From: Eubacteriaceae bacterium UBA4266
GTDB lineage: Bacteria > Bacillota > Clostridia > Eubacteriales > Eubacteriaceae
Length of the DNA stretch: 17,328 bases
Reading direction: 5' to 3'
NCBI GenBank assembly: GCA_002396065.1
Contig: DGWE01000015.1
Span: 1-17,328 of the forward strand
A program made the translations under genes and the position numbers. Shown here piece after piece: positions 1-6,263 of this stretch. A model generated the notes under the pieces. It saw nothing but the letters and a program-made list of their open reading frames with translations. It was not told the DNA's origin and searched no databases. How positions within the stretch are numbered: the stretch's first letter is position 1; each line of letters opens with the position of its first letter.

Positions 1-96
1 CAGAATTGAATCGGGGATACCAGATATTTAAGTAAATTTTAACGTCTGAAATTATGTTAAAAATAAAATCAAATGGGCGGAACGCGGTAAATTCGG

Positions 97-102
97 TATA
101 AT
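97..102 (+). promoter_or_regulatory. Candidate -10 box upstream of the TIM-family gene
   Basis: A perfect TATAAT sits about 50 bases before the start codon. The hexamer 17 bases upstream (74-79, TGGGCG) matches the -35 consensus at only three positions, so the promoter may need an activator or be weak. The rest of 1-151 is AT-rich and holds no recognisable gene or structure apart from the AGGAGG ribosome-binding site at 141-146, five bases before the start codon. Confidence 0.4.
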
Positions 103-151
103 AAAATAAGACAAAACGAAATAATCAAAAATAAAATTTTAGGAGGGAAAT

Positions 152-928
152 ATGGGTAAATTTTTATTGGGAACCAATTGGAAGATGAACAAGACGACGG
201 CGGAAGGCCTCGCCTACACCGACGGCCTGACCGACATCATCCCGAAATTTCCGGAATATCAGTTCTTCATTTGTCCGCCCTACGTGCAGCTCTGGAAGCA
301 GCGTGAGCTGATCGATTCGAAAAAATCGACGCTGATGCTCGGCGCCCAGAACGTCCACTACGAAGACTGCGGGCAGTTCACCGGAGAAATCTCGCCGGTC
401 ATGCTTAAGGAAATCGGCCTCGACCTGCTGGAAATCGGCCACAGCGAACGCCGCCAGTACTACAACGAAACGGACTACACGGTGAACAAAAAGGTGCTGG
501 CTGGCCTGAAGCACGGGTTCACGACGCTGATCTGCGTCGGGGACTACATGCAGGAAAAGGAATTCAGCGTGTCGGCGGAAGTGCTCGCGAAGCAAATCAA
601 GATCGCCCTTCACGGCGTGGACGAAAAGGATCTCGACCGCGTCTGGATCGCCTACGAACCCTATTGGGCCATCGGCGTGCAGGGCATCCCGGCGGAACCG
701 GAAGTGGTCGACAGCCTGCACACAATGATGCGCGGCGTGCTCGTCGATCTCTACGGCGAACGGGGCAAGGACATTCCGCTGCTTTTCGGCGGGTCGGTCA
801 ACATTAAAAACGCCGTCGCCTACGCCAAATGCCAAGACGTCAACGGGCTGTTCATCGGCAGAGCCGCCTGGCACACCGACACCTTCGAAGAAATCATGAC
901 GGCGCTGCGCGAAGCGGGCATTCGCTAG
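152..928 (+). CDS. Triose-phosphate isomerase family protein (divergent; possible tetrulose-phosphate isomerase)
   Basis: This is a 258-residue soluble TIM-barrel aldose-ketose phosphate isomerase. Visible catalytic elements are NWKMN (9-13, with Asn9 and Lys11), GHSERR (96-101, with the electrophilic His97), and AYEPYWAIG (167-175, with the base Glu169). The phosphate loop GGSVN is at 213-217. It departs from glycolytic TIM: loop 6 reads PYWAIGVQG instead of PVWAIGTG, and the C-terminal phosphate-binding stretch reads IGRAAW (235-240) instead of VGGASL. From memory, GR[SA]AW-type endings occur in TIM homologues acting on tetrulose phosphates (EryH/LerI type). The gene is isolated rather than in a gap-pgk-tpi-eno cluster, and lies about 2 kb from a kinase/dehydrogenase locus. 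It shows an extreme GAA preference for Glu (19 of 20 codons counted). Family assignment is secure; the substrate (triose or tetrulose phosphate) is open. Confidence 0.88.
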   Translation: MGKFLLGTNWKMNKTTAEGLAYTDGLTDIIPKFPEYQFFICPPYVQLWKQRELIDSKKSTLMLGAQNVHYEDCGQFTGEISPVMLKEIGLDLLEIGHSERRQYYNETDYTVNKKVLAGLKHGFTTLICVGDYMQEKEFSVSAEVLAKQIKIALHGVDEKDLDRVWIAYEPYWAIGVQGIPAEPEVVDSLHTMMRGVLVDLYGERGKDIPLLFGGSVNIKNAVAYAKCQDVNGLFIGRAAWHTDTFEEIMTALREAGIR

Positions 929-983
929 AGACAAAAACATATCCATCCCGGCGCTCAGATTTCTGGATCGATGAAGATATCGT

Positions 984-1012
984 TTGCAGTCTGCACATCT
1001 TTCCTTTATACT
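984..1012 (+). promoter_or_regulatory. Promoter of the alpha/beta hydrolase gene
   Basis: TTGCAG (984-989), a 17-base spacer and TATACT (1007-1012) form a good vegetative-type promoter between the TIM-family gene and the hydrolase. It suggests the hydrolase is transcribed separately from the isomerase; no terminator is evident after the isomerase. Confidence 0.5.
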
Positions 1013-1041
1013 CATGGTATACGCAGTGTGAGGGGGATATG

Positions 1042-1989
1042 ATGGATCAACAGATTAATAAAAAAAGATTCGAGGTGAAATCCTCAGACGGTAAAACGAC
1101 GCTTCAATGTACGGCTTGGGTGCCAAAATCGCCGATGGGGGTGGTGCAGATTGTCCACGGCATGCAGGAATACGTCGGCCGCTACGAAGCGTTTGCCCGG
1201 TATTTGGCCGCCCGGGGTTTTGTGGTGGCGGGGCACGATCAGCTGGGCCACGGCGGTTCGGCGGCGTCGAATGACGATTTGGGCTATTTCGGCGGCGTGA
1301 ATTCGGAGAAGATGCTGGAAGAAGATATCCACCGGGTTAACAAAAAGCTGCGGGAAACGTATCCACACCTGCCGCTGATTTTATTCGGCCACAGCTTCGG
1401 CTCCTATCTGGTTCGGGATTATCTGACCTGTTATCCTGTGGCGGCGGCCGGGGTCATTTTGTCCGGCTGCGGCATGCAGGCGATGTCTACGGTGAACATG
1501 GCCCGGGTGATCGGCCACATCCTTAAGTTTTTCAAAGGGCCGCGCTACCGCTCGCCGCTGATGAACCGCATCGCCTTTGGCCACTATCTGGACCGCATCG
1601 AAAATCCGATTACGGAAAAGGATTGGCTGTCTCACAACACGGCTGAAAACCGGCGCTACATCGCCGACCCGAAGTGCAATTACACATTCACCCTTAACGG
1701 TTTTTTTACGATCGGGAATCTCGTGGAGCGTACCCAGGACATGAAGCAGATGGCGAAAATCCCAAAGGATCTGCCGATTCTGCTCATCAGTGGTGCTGAA
1801 GATCCCGTCGGGGATTACGGCGAGGCGGTGCGGCGCATCTTTAAGGTCTATAAAGAAGATTTAAGCCTTCAGCATGTGAACATGAAATTGTACCCGGGTT
1901 TTCGCCACGAGCTTTTGCAGGAGATCGGCCGGGAACGGGTTTTTGAAGATCTTGCGGGTTGGATCGAAAAAAACTGCTATCAAAAGTAA
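1042..1989 (+). CDS. Alpha/beta hydrolase, monoacylglycerol lipase / lysophospholipase type (S33 family)
   Basis: This 315-residue alpha/beta-fold hydrolase probably cleaves an acylglycerol, lysophospholipid or similar small ester. The oxyanion-type motif VHGMQEY starts near residue 38, GHDQLGHG is at 64-71, and the nucleophile elbow GHSFGS is at 116-121 with Ser118. The likely acid is Asp254 (GAEDPVGDYG) and the base is His289 (GFRHELLQE), giving a complete Ser-Asp-His triad. No signal peptide is seen, so it should be cytosolic. The frame stays open upstream into the isomerase, but AGGGGG at 1031-1036 lies five bases before this ATG, and an in-frame ATG directly before it (1039) is too close to that site. 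It sits between the isomerase and thiT with no obvious functional link. The exact substrate cannot be told. Confidence 0.85.
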   Translation: MDQQINKKRFEVKSSDGKTTLQCTAWVPKSPMGVVQIVHGMQEYVGRYEAFARYLAARGFVVAGHDQLGHGGSAASNDDLGYFGGVNSEKMLEEDIHRVNKKLRETYPHLPLILFGHSFGSYLVRDYLTCYPVAAAGVILSGCGMQAMSTVNMARVIGHILKFFKGPRYRSPLMNRIAFGHYLDRIENPITEKDWLSHNTAENRRYIADPKCNYTFTLNGFFTIGNLVERTQDMKQMAKIPKDLPILLISGAEDPVGDYGEAVRRIFKVYKEDLSLQHVNMKLYPGFRHELLQEIGRERVFEDLAGWIEKNCYQK

Positions 1990-2005
1990 AATCAAATTAG
2001 AAAAT

Positions 2006-2034
2006 TTGACAAAGAATGAATTTGTCGTTAAGCT
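2006..2034 (+). promoter_or_regulatory. Probable promoter of the TPP riboswitch-thiT transcript
   Basis: A perfect -35 box TTGACA (2006-2011) is followed after 17 bases by TAAGCT (2029-2034), a poor -10 matching three of six positions. It lies just before the riboswitch. An inverted repeat GACAAA/TTTGTC (2008-2013 and 2021-2026) overlaps the -35 box. Confidence 0.45.
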
Positions 2035-2043
2035 AGAGATAAA

Positions 2044-2120
2044 CACAGGGGAGCTTTTGCTGAGAAAGGCCGATGCCTGACCCTCATAACCTGATCCGGA
2101 CAATGCCGGCGCAGGGAGTG
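2044..2120 (+). ncRNA. TPP (THI-box) riboswitch aptamer
   Basis: All conserved blocks of the THI element are present in order: GGGGAGC, CTGAGA, ACCC, then AACCTGATCCGGA, followed by AATGCCGGCGCAGGGA. A short closing stem CAC/GTG (2044-2046 with 2118-2120) can form P1. It directly precedes thiT, the thiamine transporter gene, which is the expected context for repression when thiamine pyrophosphate is plentiful. Confidence 0.95.
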
Positions 2121-2134
2121 GTATCACTGAAGCG

Positions 2135-2161
2135 CCTCCTGAAAAACAAGGAGGTTTTTTT
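2135..2161 (+). terminator. Riboswitch expression platform: hairpin that is both terminator-like and SD-sequestering
   Basis: CCTCCT (2135-2140) pairs perfectly with AGGAGG (2149-2154) across an 8-base loop and is followed by seven T (2155-2161). The 3' arm is the Shine-Dalgarno sequence of thiT, whose ATG begins at 2162. Hairpin formation would therefore block translation and could also end transcription. GGCGC at 2108-2112, inside the aptamer, is complementary to GCGCC at 2132-2136 and could be the competing pairing without ligand; that part is inference. Confidence 0.7.
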
Positions 2162-2833
2162 ATGTCTTTACAACATTTTTTTGAATCCGCCGGCGGAAAA
2201 GGGCTGACCGTGGCGGTGGCGGCGGCGCTGCTCATCGTGGCGGCCTTCGCCGAGAAAAAGCGCACGAATCAGACGCAATCGCCCAAGGCTCAGCGCTTTG
2301 ACACCCGAGCTCTAGTGGTTTCGGCGCTGTGCATTGCGCTGTCTTTCGTGCTGGCCCAGATTCGGCTCTTCAAACTGCCCCAGGGCGGGTCGGTCACGGC
2401 TTTTTCCATGCTGCCCATCGCGTTGTGCGCATACCTCTTCGGTGTGAAGCGGGGGGTGTTGGCTGGCATCTGTCTCGGCCTCATGAACCTGATGTTTGAC
2501 CCCTACGTCATTCATCCGGCCCAGCTGCTCATCGACTATATTTTGGCCTTCGGGGCTCTGGGCATCGGCGGGGTGTTTCGGAATCAGAAAAAAGGTCTGC
2601 TCAAGGGCTACCTTCTCGGGATCTTCGGACGCTACGTTTGCGCTGTGGCCTCAGGGGTGATTTTCTTCAGGGCTTACGTGCCGAAGAATTTCAACGCCTG
2701 GACCTGGTCTTTGTGGTACAATCTCACCTACATCGCGGCCGAAGGGGTGATGACGGTGATCGTCCTGTGTATTCCGGCGGTGAGCCGCACTTTCGAACGG
2801 ATGCGGGCGAAAATAGACGGCGGCCGGGCTTAA
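2162..2833 (+). CDS. thiT: Thiamine-specific ECF transporter S component ThiT
   Basis: This 223-residue integral membrane protein binds thiamine and works with the shared ECF energising module (not in this window). Family hallmarks are the LPQGGSV stretch (72-78), HPAQLLIDYILAF (118-130), GRYVCAVASGVIFF (156-169) and SLWYNLTY (183-190). The TPP riboswitch upstream supports the substrate. Two oddities stand out. The position I align with the conserved thiamine-site His of Bacillus YuaJ/ThiT (RYAAHVISG) is Ala161. There is also an extra N-terminal hydrophobic segment (about 14-30) and charged linker before the usual first helix. The start ATG follows AGGAGG by seven bases, and that AGGAGG is part of the riboswitch hairpin. 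The gene ends at the bidirectional terminator 2834-2869. Confidence 0.93.
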   Translation: MSLQHFFESAGGKGLTVAVAAALLIVAAFAEKKRTNQTQSPKAQRFDTRALVVSALCIALSFVLAQIRLFKLPQGGSVTAFSMLPIALCAYLFGVKRGVLAGICLGLMNLMFDPYVIHPAQLLIDYILAFGALGIGGVFRNQKKGLLKGYLLGIFGRYVCAVASGVIFFRAYVPKNFNAWTWSLWYNLTYIAAEGVMTVIVLCIPAVSRTFERMRAKIDGGRA

Positions 2834-2869
2834 AAAAACAGCAGATGGTATTTGCCATCTGCTGTTTTT
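2834..2869. terminator. Bidirectional rho-independent terminator (thiT / GpsA-like 1)
   Basis: A perfect 15-base-pair stem (2834-2848 with 2855-2869, including CAGCAGATGG/CCATCTGCTG) surrounds a 6-base loop. It has T-runs on the right and A-runs on the left, so it can terminate both convergent transcripts. Confidence 0.92.
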
Positions 2870-2882
2870 GGTTGGAGCGGAT

Positions 2883-3923
2883 TTAGAGAATCGTTTCGGT
2901 TTCGAAAGCGGTCCAAGGAATGTTGACCGGTTTGCCCTGGTTGATGATTTCGTCAACGTGCATCAACAGCGGGAAGTCCTTGGTGTCGGCCTTGCCGTTT
3001 TTCGCGAGGGCCTTGACCGCGCGGGCGGTTCTCGTCGCGATGACGATGGATTCGAGGGTGACCCCAGCCAGTTCCTGCATCGCGTCGTCAAAGCTCATGC
3101 CGCGGCCGAGCAGGGTGCCGATTTTGCGGGTGCGGCCGCCGTAAATGGTGACGTAGAGGTCGCCGGCCCCGTAGACGATGTTGTCGTCCTGTCCGCCGGC
3201 CAGCGCGAGGAGCTTGCGCATTTCGCGGACGCTCTGTCCGAACAGCGCCGCCTGGGAATTGTAGTGGATGGCGCCGATGCCTTCGCGCTTTTCAGCGAGG
3301 CCGACGGCCAGGGAGACGCCGAGGGCGTAAGCGTTTTTCAGCGCGACCGCGCATTCGACGCCAGTCACGTCGGTGGACAGGCTGACGTGATAGTAGTCCG
3401 TTTCAAACAGGGATTTGAGGTAGCGCAGCGTGTCGATGTCGGTGCCGCAGAAGGCCACCGCCGAGTCGTCTTTGTCGGCCAGTTCGTAGCTCGTGCACGG
3501 GCCGCCGATGGCGTTTAAGTTCAGGTCTTTGCCGGCTTCCGTGGATTTCCAGAAATCCGGGTAAGTCATCATCGAGCCGTCTTCGCGGTCGATCATGCCC
3601 TTGGTGACGGTGATGACCGGCACGTCCTTGTTCAGTTTTGGCAGGACTTCTTCAGCGAACCAATCGACGCCAAAGCTGGAAACGCCGCCGAGGATGACGT
3701 CAGCGCCTTTGATCGCTTCTTCCATTTCTTCGACCTGATAGTATTTGATCCCGTCGTGAAGGGTGCGTTTCAGGTTGATGTGATAATTGTTTTCGCGGAG
3801 ACCGTCGATGACGTCGCGGTCGAGGGGGGTGCCGACGAGGCGGACTTCGTGTCCGTTTTCAAAGGTCGGGAATGTCAGTGCAGAAGCCATCTGTCCAGCG
3901 CCGATAAAGGTTAAAGTTGCCAT
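2883..3923 (-). CDS. NAD(P)-dependent glycerol-3-phosphate dehydrogenase-like (GpsA superfamily), copy 1
   Basis: This 346-residue cytosolic dehydrogenase is of the GpsA type and probably oxidises or reduces a polyol phosphate/ketose phosphate pair. The Rossmann start GAGQMASA (8-15), VTKGM (106-110), GGPC (140-143), VALKNAYALG (193-202, with the family's catalytic-type Lys196) and GAGDLYVT (252-259) followed by GGRTRK (262-267) match the GpsA fold. It differs from housekeeping GpsA: the third dinucleotide-loop glycine is Ala13 and the family GPSFA-type motif is GGPCTS. The start has GGAGG (3931-3935) seven bases upstream. It is divergent from a SorC regulator and has a close paralogue in this window (48 of the first 60 residues identical by eye). 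Every Glu codon I checked was GAA, suggesting high expression. It may act on glycerol 3-phosphate or on a longer polyol phosphate. Confidence 0.88.
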   Translation of the reverse strand: MATLTFIGAGQMASALTFPTFENGHEVRLVGTPLDRDVIDGLRENNYHINLKRTLHDGIKYYQVEEMEEAIKGADVILGGVSSFGVDWFAEEVLPKLNKDVPVITVTKGMIDREDGSMMTYPDFWKSTEAGKDLNLNAIGGPCTSYELADKDDSAVAFCGTDIDTLRYLKSLFETDYYHVSLSTDVTGVECAVALKNAYALGVSLAVGLAEKREGIGAIHYNSQAALFGQSVREMRKLLALAGGQDDNIVYGAGDLYVTIYGGRTRKIGTLLGRGMSFDDAMQELAGVTLESIVIATRTARAVKALAKNGKADTKDFPLLMHVDEIINQGKPVNIPWTAFETETIL

Positions 3924-4012
3924 AAAATTACCTCCAAATTACTTTATGATTGTTTTAAAAGATTTTCCGAAACCGTGTCGTTTGTGGTCGTGTCTTTGTT
4001 AACTGTGGCTTT

Positions 4013-4041
4013 ATTATATCGGCATCAAATCGGCGCGTCAA
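4013..4041 (-). promoter_or_regulatory. Promoter of GpsA-like dehydrogenase 1
   Basis: On the minus strand, TTGACG (4036-4041), a 17-base spacer and a perfect TATAAT (4013-4018) give a near-consensus promoter. The predicted leader is about 80 bases. A TCCAA element lies exactly six bases upstream of the -35 box, mirrored at the second dehydrogenase gene. Confidence 0.8.
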
Positions 4042-4044
4042 TAG

Positions 4045-4083
4045 ATTTTGGATAAATTTCTTATATTGGGAGAAATCCCAAAA
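4045..4083. promoter_or_regulatory. Putative SorC-type operator region, first divergent intergenic
   Basis: A perfect palindrome TTGGGA-GAAA-TCCCAA occupies 4066-4081, between the GpsA-like 1 promoter and the SorC 1 start. A related minus-strand element TTATCCAAAAT (4055 to 4045) adjoins the GpsA-like 1 -35 box. The plus-strand form AAATCCCAAAA (4073-4083) closely matches ATTTCCCAAAA at 6197-6207 in the other divergent region, supporting a shared regulator-binding motif. Confidence 0.55.
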
Positions 4084-4108
4084 CGGTGAAACTTGATGAG
4101 CGGATTTG

Positions 4109-4117
4109 TGCTAAAAT
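4109..4117 (+). promoter_or_regulatory. Extended -10 promoter candidate for SorC regulator 1
   Basis: TGC-TAAAAT is an extended -10 element about 30 bases before the chosen start codon. No convincing -35 box is seen at 17 bases, which fits an extended -10 promoter controlled from the adjacent palindrome. Confidence 0.4.
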
Positions 4118-4148
4118 GAAAGCAAAAAGCCGAAAAAGAGGACGCAAA

Positions 4149-5114
4149 ATGAAAGACAAGGATCCCTATAAAATCAATTTGATTCTCCGGGTGGCAAAGC
4201 TGCGTTACGAACTGGGCATGAGCCAAATCGACATCGCCCGTCAGGAGCATTTGTCGAAATCGACGGTGAGCCGGCTCATCGCCCAGGCTCAGGAGATGGG
4301 CATGGTGAAAATCTCGATCGTCGAGCCGAAGCACGCCTTTGTCGAGCTGGAAAACGCGATGGCGAAGGCCTTCGGGCTGAGCCGGGTGACCATTCTGCCC
4401 GATGTGGTGGGCAACCGGGATGTGCTGCGGAAGGACGTGTGCGCGGCGCTGGCCGACGATTTGAGCCGCGACGTCCAGGACGGGGACATCGTTGGCGTCG
4501 CCTGGGGGCACACGATGTCGGTGCTGGCGAGCGTGCTGCCCAAGCGCATCGGCAAAAAAGGCGTCAAAATCATTCAGCTCAACGGCGGGCTCTCGAAGGC
4601 GCTGTACGACGCCGGGGCGGACCAAATCGTCCGGGCCCTGGTGAACTGCTTCGAGGGTGAAGGCTACCTGCTGCCGGCGCCGGCTCTCGTAGATACGCCG
4701 GACATCGCGGTGAGCATCGAGCGGGATTCGTCGGTCAGCCGGATTATCCAAATGGCCGAGCACTGCCGGACGGCGATCTATTCGGTAGGGACCATCGGCC
4801 ACGGCACCGCGCTGTATCAAATGGGGTATTTTTCGGACGAAGCCTATCAGGCCATCGAAAAGAAATCGGTCGGCGACGTCTGTTCCCATTTCGTCGACGC
4901 CCAGGGGCGCATCGCTGATCCCCTTCTGGACGCCCGGGTCGTCGCGACGCCGCTGTCGAAAATCAAGGCGGTGCCGAACAAAATGGTGGCTGCGGTGGGC
5001 GTCGACAAGGCCCCGGCGATTCTGGCGGCCCTCAGGGGCGGTATGGTCGATAAGCTGTACATCGACCAGCCGGCGGCAGCGGAGGTCATGCGGCTGGCTT
5101 CCGGGCAGAAATAA
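4149..5114 (+). CDS. SorC/DeoR-type sugar-binding transcriptional regulator, copy 1
   Basis: This 321-residue DNA-binding regulator has an N-terminal helix-turn-helix (about 22-50; SQIDIARQEHLSKSTVSRL) and a C-terminal SorC sugar-phosphate-binding domain. Family marks are GVAWGHT (116-122), QLNGG (143-147), PAPALVDT (176-183), GDVCSHFVD (242-250) and AALRGGMVDKLYID (293-306). I chose ATG 4149 because AGAGGA lies six bases upstream and the protein then begins MKDKDPYKIN, aligning with MEKDAYRIN of the paralogue. The frame also opens at a GTG (4086), but that start would place most of the promoter inside the gene. It is divergent from GpsA-like 1 and likely senses a phosphorylated intermediate of its pathway. 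Its Glu codons are mostly GAG (about 8 GAG to 5 GAA), unlike the enzyme genes. Confidence 0.87.
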   Translation: MKDKDPYKINLILRVAKLRYELGMSQIDIARQEHLSKSTVSRLIAQAQEMGMVKISIVEPKHAFVELENAMAKAFGLSRVTILPDVVGNRDVLRKDVCAALADDLSRDVQDGDIVGVAWGHTMSVLASVLPKRIGKKGVKIIQLNGGLSKALYDAGADQIVRALVNCFEGEGYLLPAPALVDTPDIAVSIERDSSVSRIIQMAEHCRTAIYSVGTIGHGTALYQMGYFSDEAYQAIEKKSVGDVCSHFVDAQGRIADPLLDARVVATPLSKIKAVPNKMVAAVGVDKAPAILAALRGGMVDKLYIDQPAAAEVMRLASGQK

Positions 5115-5141
5115 AAAAGCGGTCCTATTTCAGGATCGCTT
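5113..5141 (-). terminator. Terminator of SorC regulator 2
   Basis: AAGCGGTCCT (5117-5126) pairs with AGGATCGCTT (5132-5141) with one G-U pair and a 5-base loop. On the minus strand it is followed by a T-run from the A-run at 5113-5118. The stop codon of SorC 2 (5125-5127) lies in the stem. There is no T-run for the plus strand, so SorC 1 transcripts may read into SorC 2 as antisense. Confidence 0.7.
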
Positions 5142-6069
5142 CTGCGGTTTTGACGTCGGCGTACAAATGGCTGGCCAGGCCGCCCTTTAAGGCCGCGCGC
5201 AGCACCTTGCCCTTTCGGGGGTCGCTGGCGATGAGCAGCCGGTTGGGGATTTGGCGGATGGTGTCGAGGGCGACGCCGACGACGCGGCGGTCGAGGTCCT
5301 CGTCGAACAGGCCGCCGTCGGCGTTTAGGAAATGGCCGCAGCAGTCGCCGATACAGCCATCGGCGGCCATTTTGGCGTACTGCACGTCGTCGATGATGCC
5401 CATTTCAAAGATGACGGAGGGCCGGCCGAAGGCGCCGGCGGAGTAAATCGCGGTCTGGCAGCTCTGGGCCATCTGCATGATGTTTTGAATCTGAGAATCC
5501 TTTTTGATCGCCTGGGCGATGTCGGCGGTGTCGACGATGGCTGGGGCCGGGATCACGTAGGCGTCGCCGTCGACGCTGGCCGCGAATTTCTGAAGGATGG
5601 ACAGGGCGCTGGTTTCGTGGGCCAGGCGGGAGTAGCCACCGGTCAGCTGCAGCACCGAAACGCCCCGGCGGTGGAGCTTCGGCAGCATGCGGGACAGGGA
5701 TTCCAGCGTGGTGCCCCAGGCGATGCCCAGCGTGGTGTGGTCGCCGATGTACCGGGGCAGGTCGGCGATCAGCGCGGAACAGACGTCGTTGAGGGTGATC
5801 TGCGGGTTGTCGACCATCACCGGCACGATGGTCACGCGCTTCACCGGAAAGCGCGAGGTCAGCTCGTTTTCCAGGTCAGTGTACATCAGGGCCGGCTCTT
5901 TGATGCGGACCTCGATGAGGCCCAGATCCTTTCCCATTTTGAGCAGCCGGCTGACCGTCGATTTGCTGACGCCCTCTTTTTCTGCGATTTGAACCTGTCC
6001 CATATTGCATTCGTAATAGAGTTTGGAAATGCGGATGATTTGGTTGATGCGGTAGGCGTCTTTTTCCAT
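5125..6069 (-). CDS. SorC/DeoR-type sugar-binding transcriptional regulator, copy 2
   Basis: This 314-residue paralogue of the convergent SorC regulator has a helix-turn-helix at about 21-50 (GQVQIAEKEGVSKSTVSRLL). Its effector domain carries GIAWGTT (115-121), QLTGG (141-145), PAPAIVDT (174-181), GDCCGHF (241-247) and RAALKGGLASHLYAD (291-305). The frame is open far upstream, but the ATG at 6069 has AGGAG about seven bases before it and gives the conserved MEKDAYRIN start. It is divergent from GpsA-like 2 and the kinase, so it most likely controls that operon and itself. EryD of the erythritol operon is also, to my knowledge, a SorC-family protein. The stop codon is embedded in its terminator. 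Confidence 0.87.
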   Translation of the reverse strand: MEKDAYRINQIIRISKLYYECNMGQVQIAEKEGVSKSTVSRLLKMGKDLGLIEVRIKEPALMYTDLENELTSRFPVKRVTIVPVMVDNPQITLNDVCSALIADLPRYIGDHTTLGIAWGTTLESLSRMLPKLHRRGVSVLQLTGGYSRLAHETSALSILQKFAASVDGDAYVIPAPAIVDTADIAQAIKKDSQIQNIMQMAQSCQTAIYSAGAFGRPSVIFEMGIIDDVQYAKMAADGCIGDCCGHFLNADGGLFDEDLDRRVVGVALDTIRQIPNRLLIASDPRKGKVLRAALKGGLASHLYADVKTAEAILK

Positions 6070-6115
6070 TTCTTTTCTCCTTTTTCTTGATTTTACGCGT
6101 TGTCTGTTTGTTTTC

Positions 6116-6121
6116 ATTATA
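6116..6121 (-). promoter_or_regulatory. -10 box of SorC regulator 2
   Basis: A perfect minus-strand TATAAT lies about 45 bases before the start codon. The best -35 candidate, TTATCG at 6141-6146, is weak and 19 bases away, so expression may be low or regulated. Confidence 0.5.
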
Positions 6122-6176
6122 GCCGAAAATGCGGCCAAATCGATAAAAACTTTAATGAAGGTTAAAATGTGCAAAA

Positions 6177-6207
6177 ATTCCCAAATGTTATTGACAATTT
6201 CCCAAAA
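6177..6207 (+). promoter_or_regulatory. Tandem CCCAAA operator elements upstream of GpsA-like 2
   Basis: TTCCCAAA occurs twice, at 6178-6185 and 6199-6206. The copies are exactly 21 bases apart, which places both on one face of the helix. The first ends just before the -35 box and the second lies inside the promoter spacer. The motif recurs in the mirror divergent region at 4045-4083, so these are likely sites for the SorC regulators. Confidence 0.55.
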
Positions 6208-6219
6208 ACCGTTTACAAT
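6191..6219 (+). promoter_or_regulatory. Promoter of the GpsA-like 2 / FGGY kinase operon
   Basis: A perfect -35 TTGACA (6191-6196), a 17-base spacer and TACAAT (6214-6219) form a strong promoter. The candidate operator in the spacer suggests repression by steric block or ligand-dependent control. Confidence 0.85.
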
Positions 6220-6263
6220 GGGTTTATTCAAATTAAATCACAAAAATTATAAAGGAGAAAGAT

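Noticed and set aside
164..1015. Long minus-strand open frame opposite the TIM-family gene
   Set aside because: It is a shadow of a clear gene in GC-rich sequence, with an Arg/His/Asp-rich composition typical of antisense frames.
4086..4148. GTG start giving SorC regulator 1 an extra 21 residues
   Set aside because: The extension is not matched in the paralogue and would place the start upstream of the likely promoter; ATG 4149 has a good ribosome-binding site.
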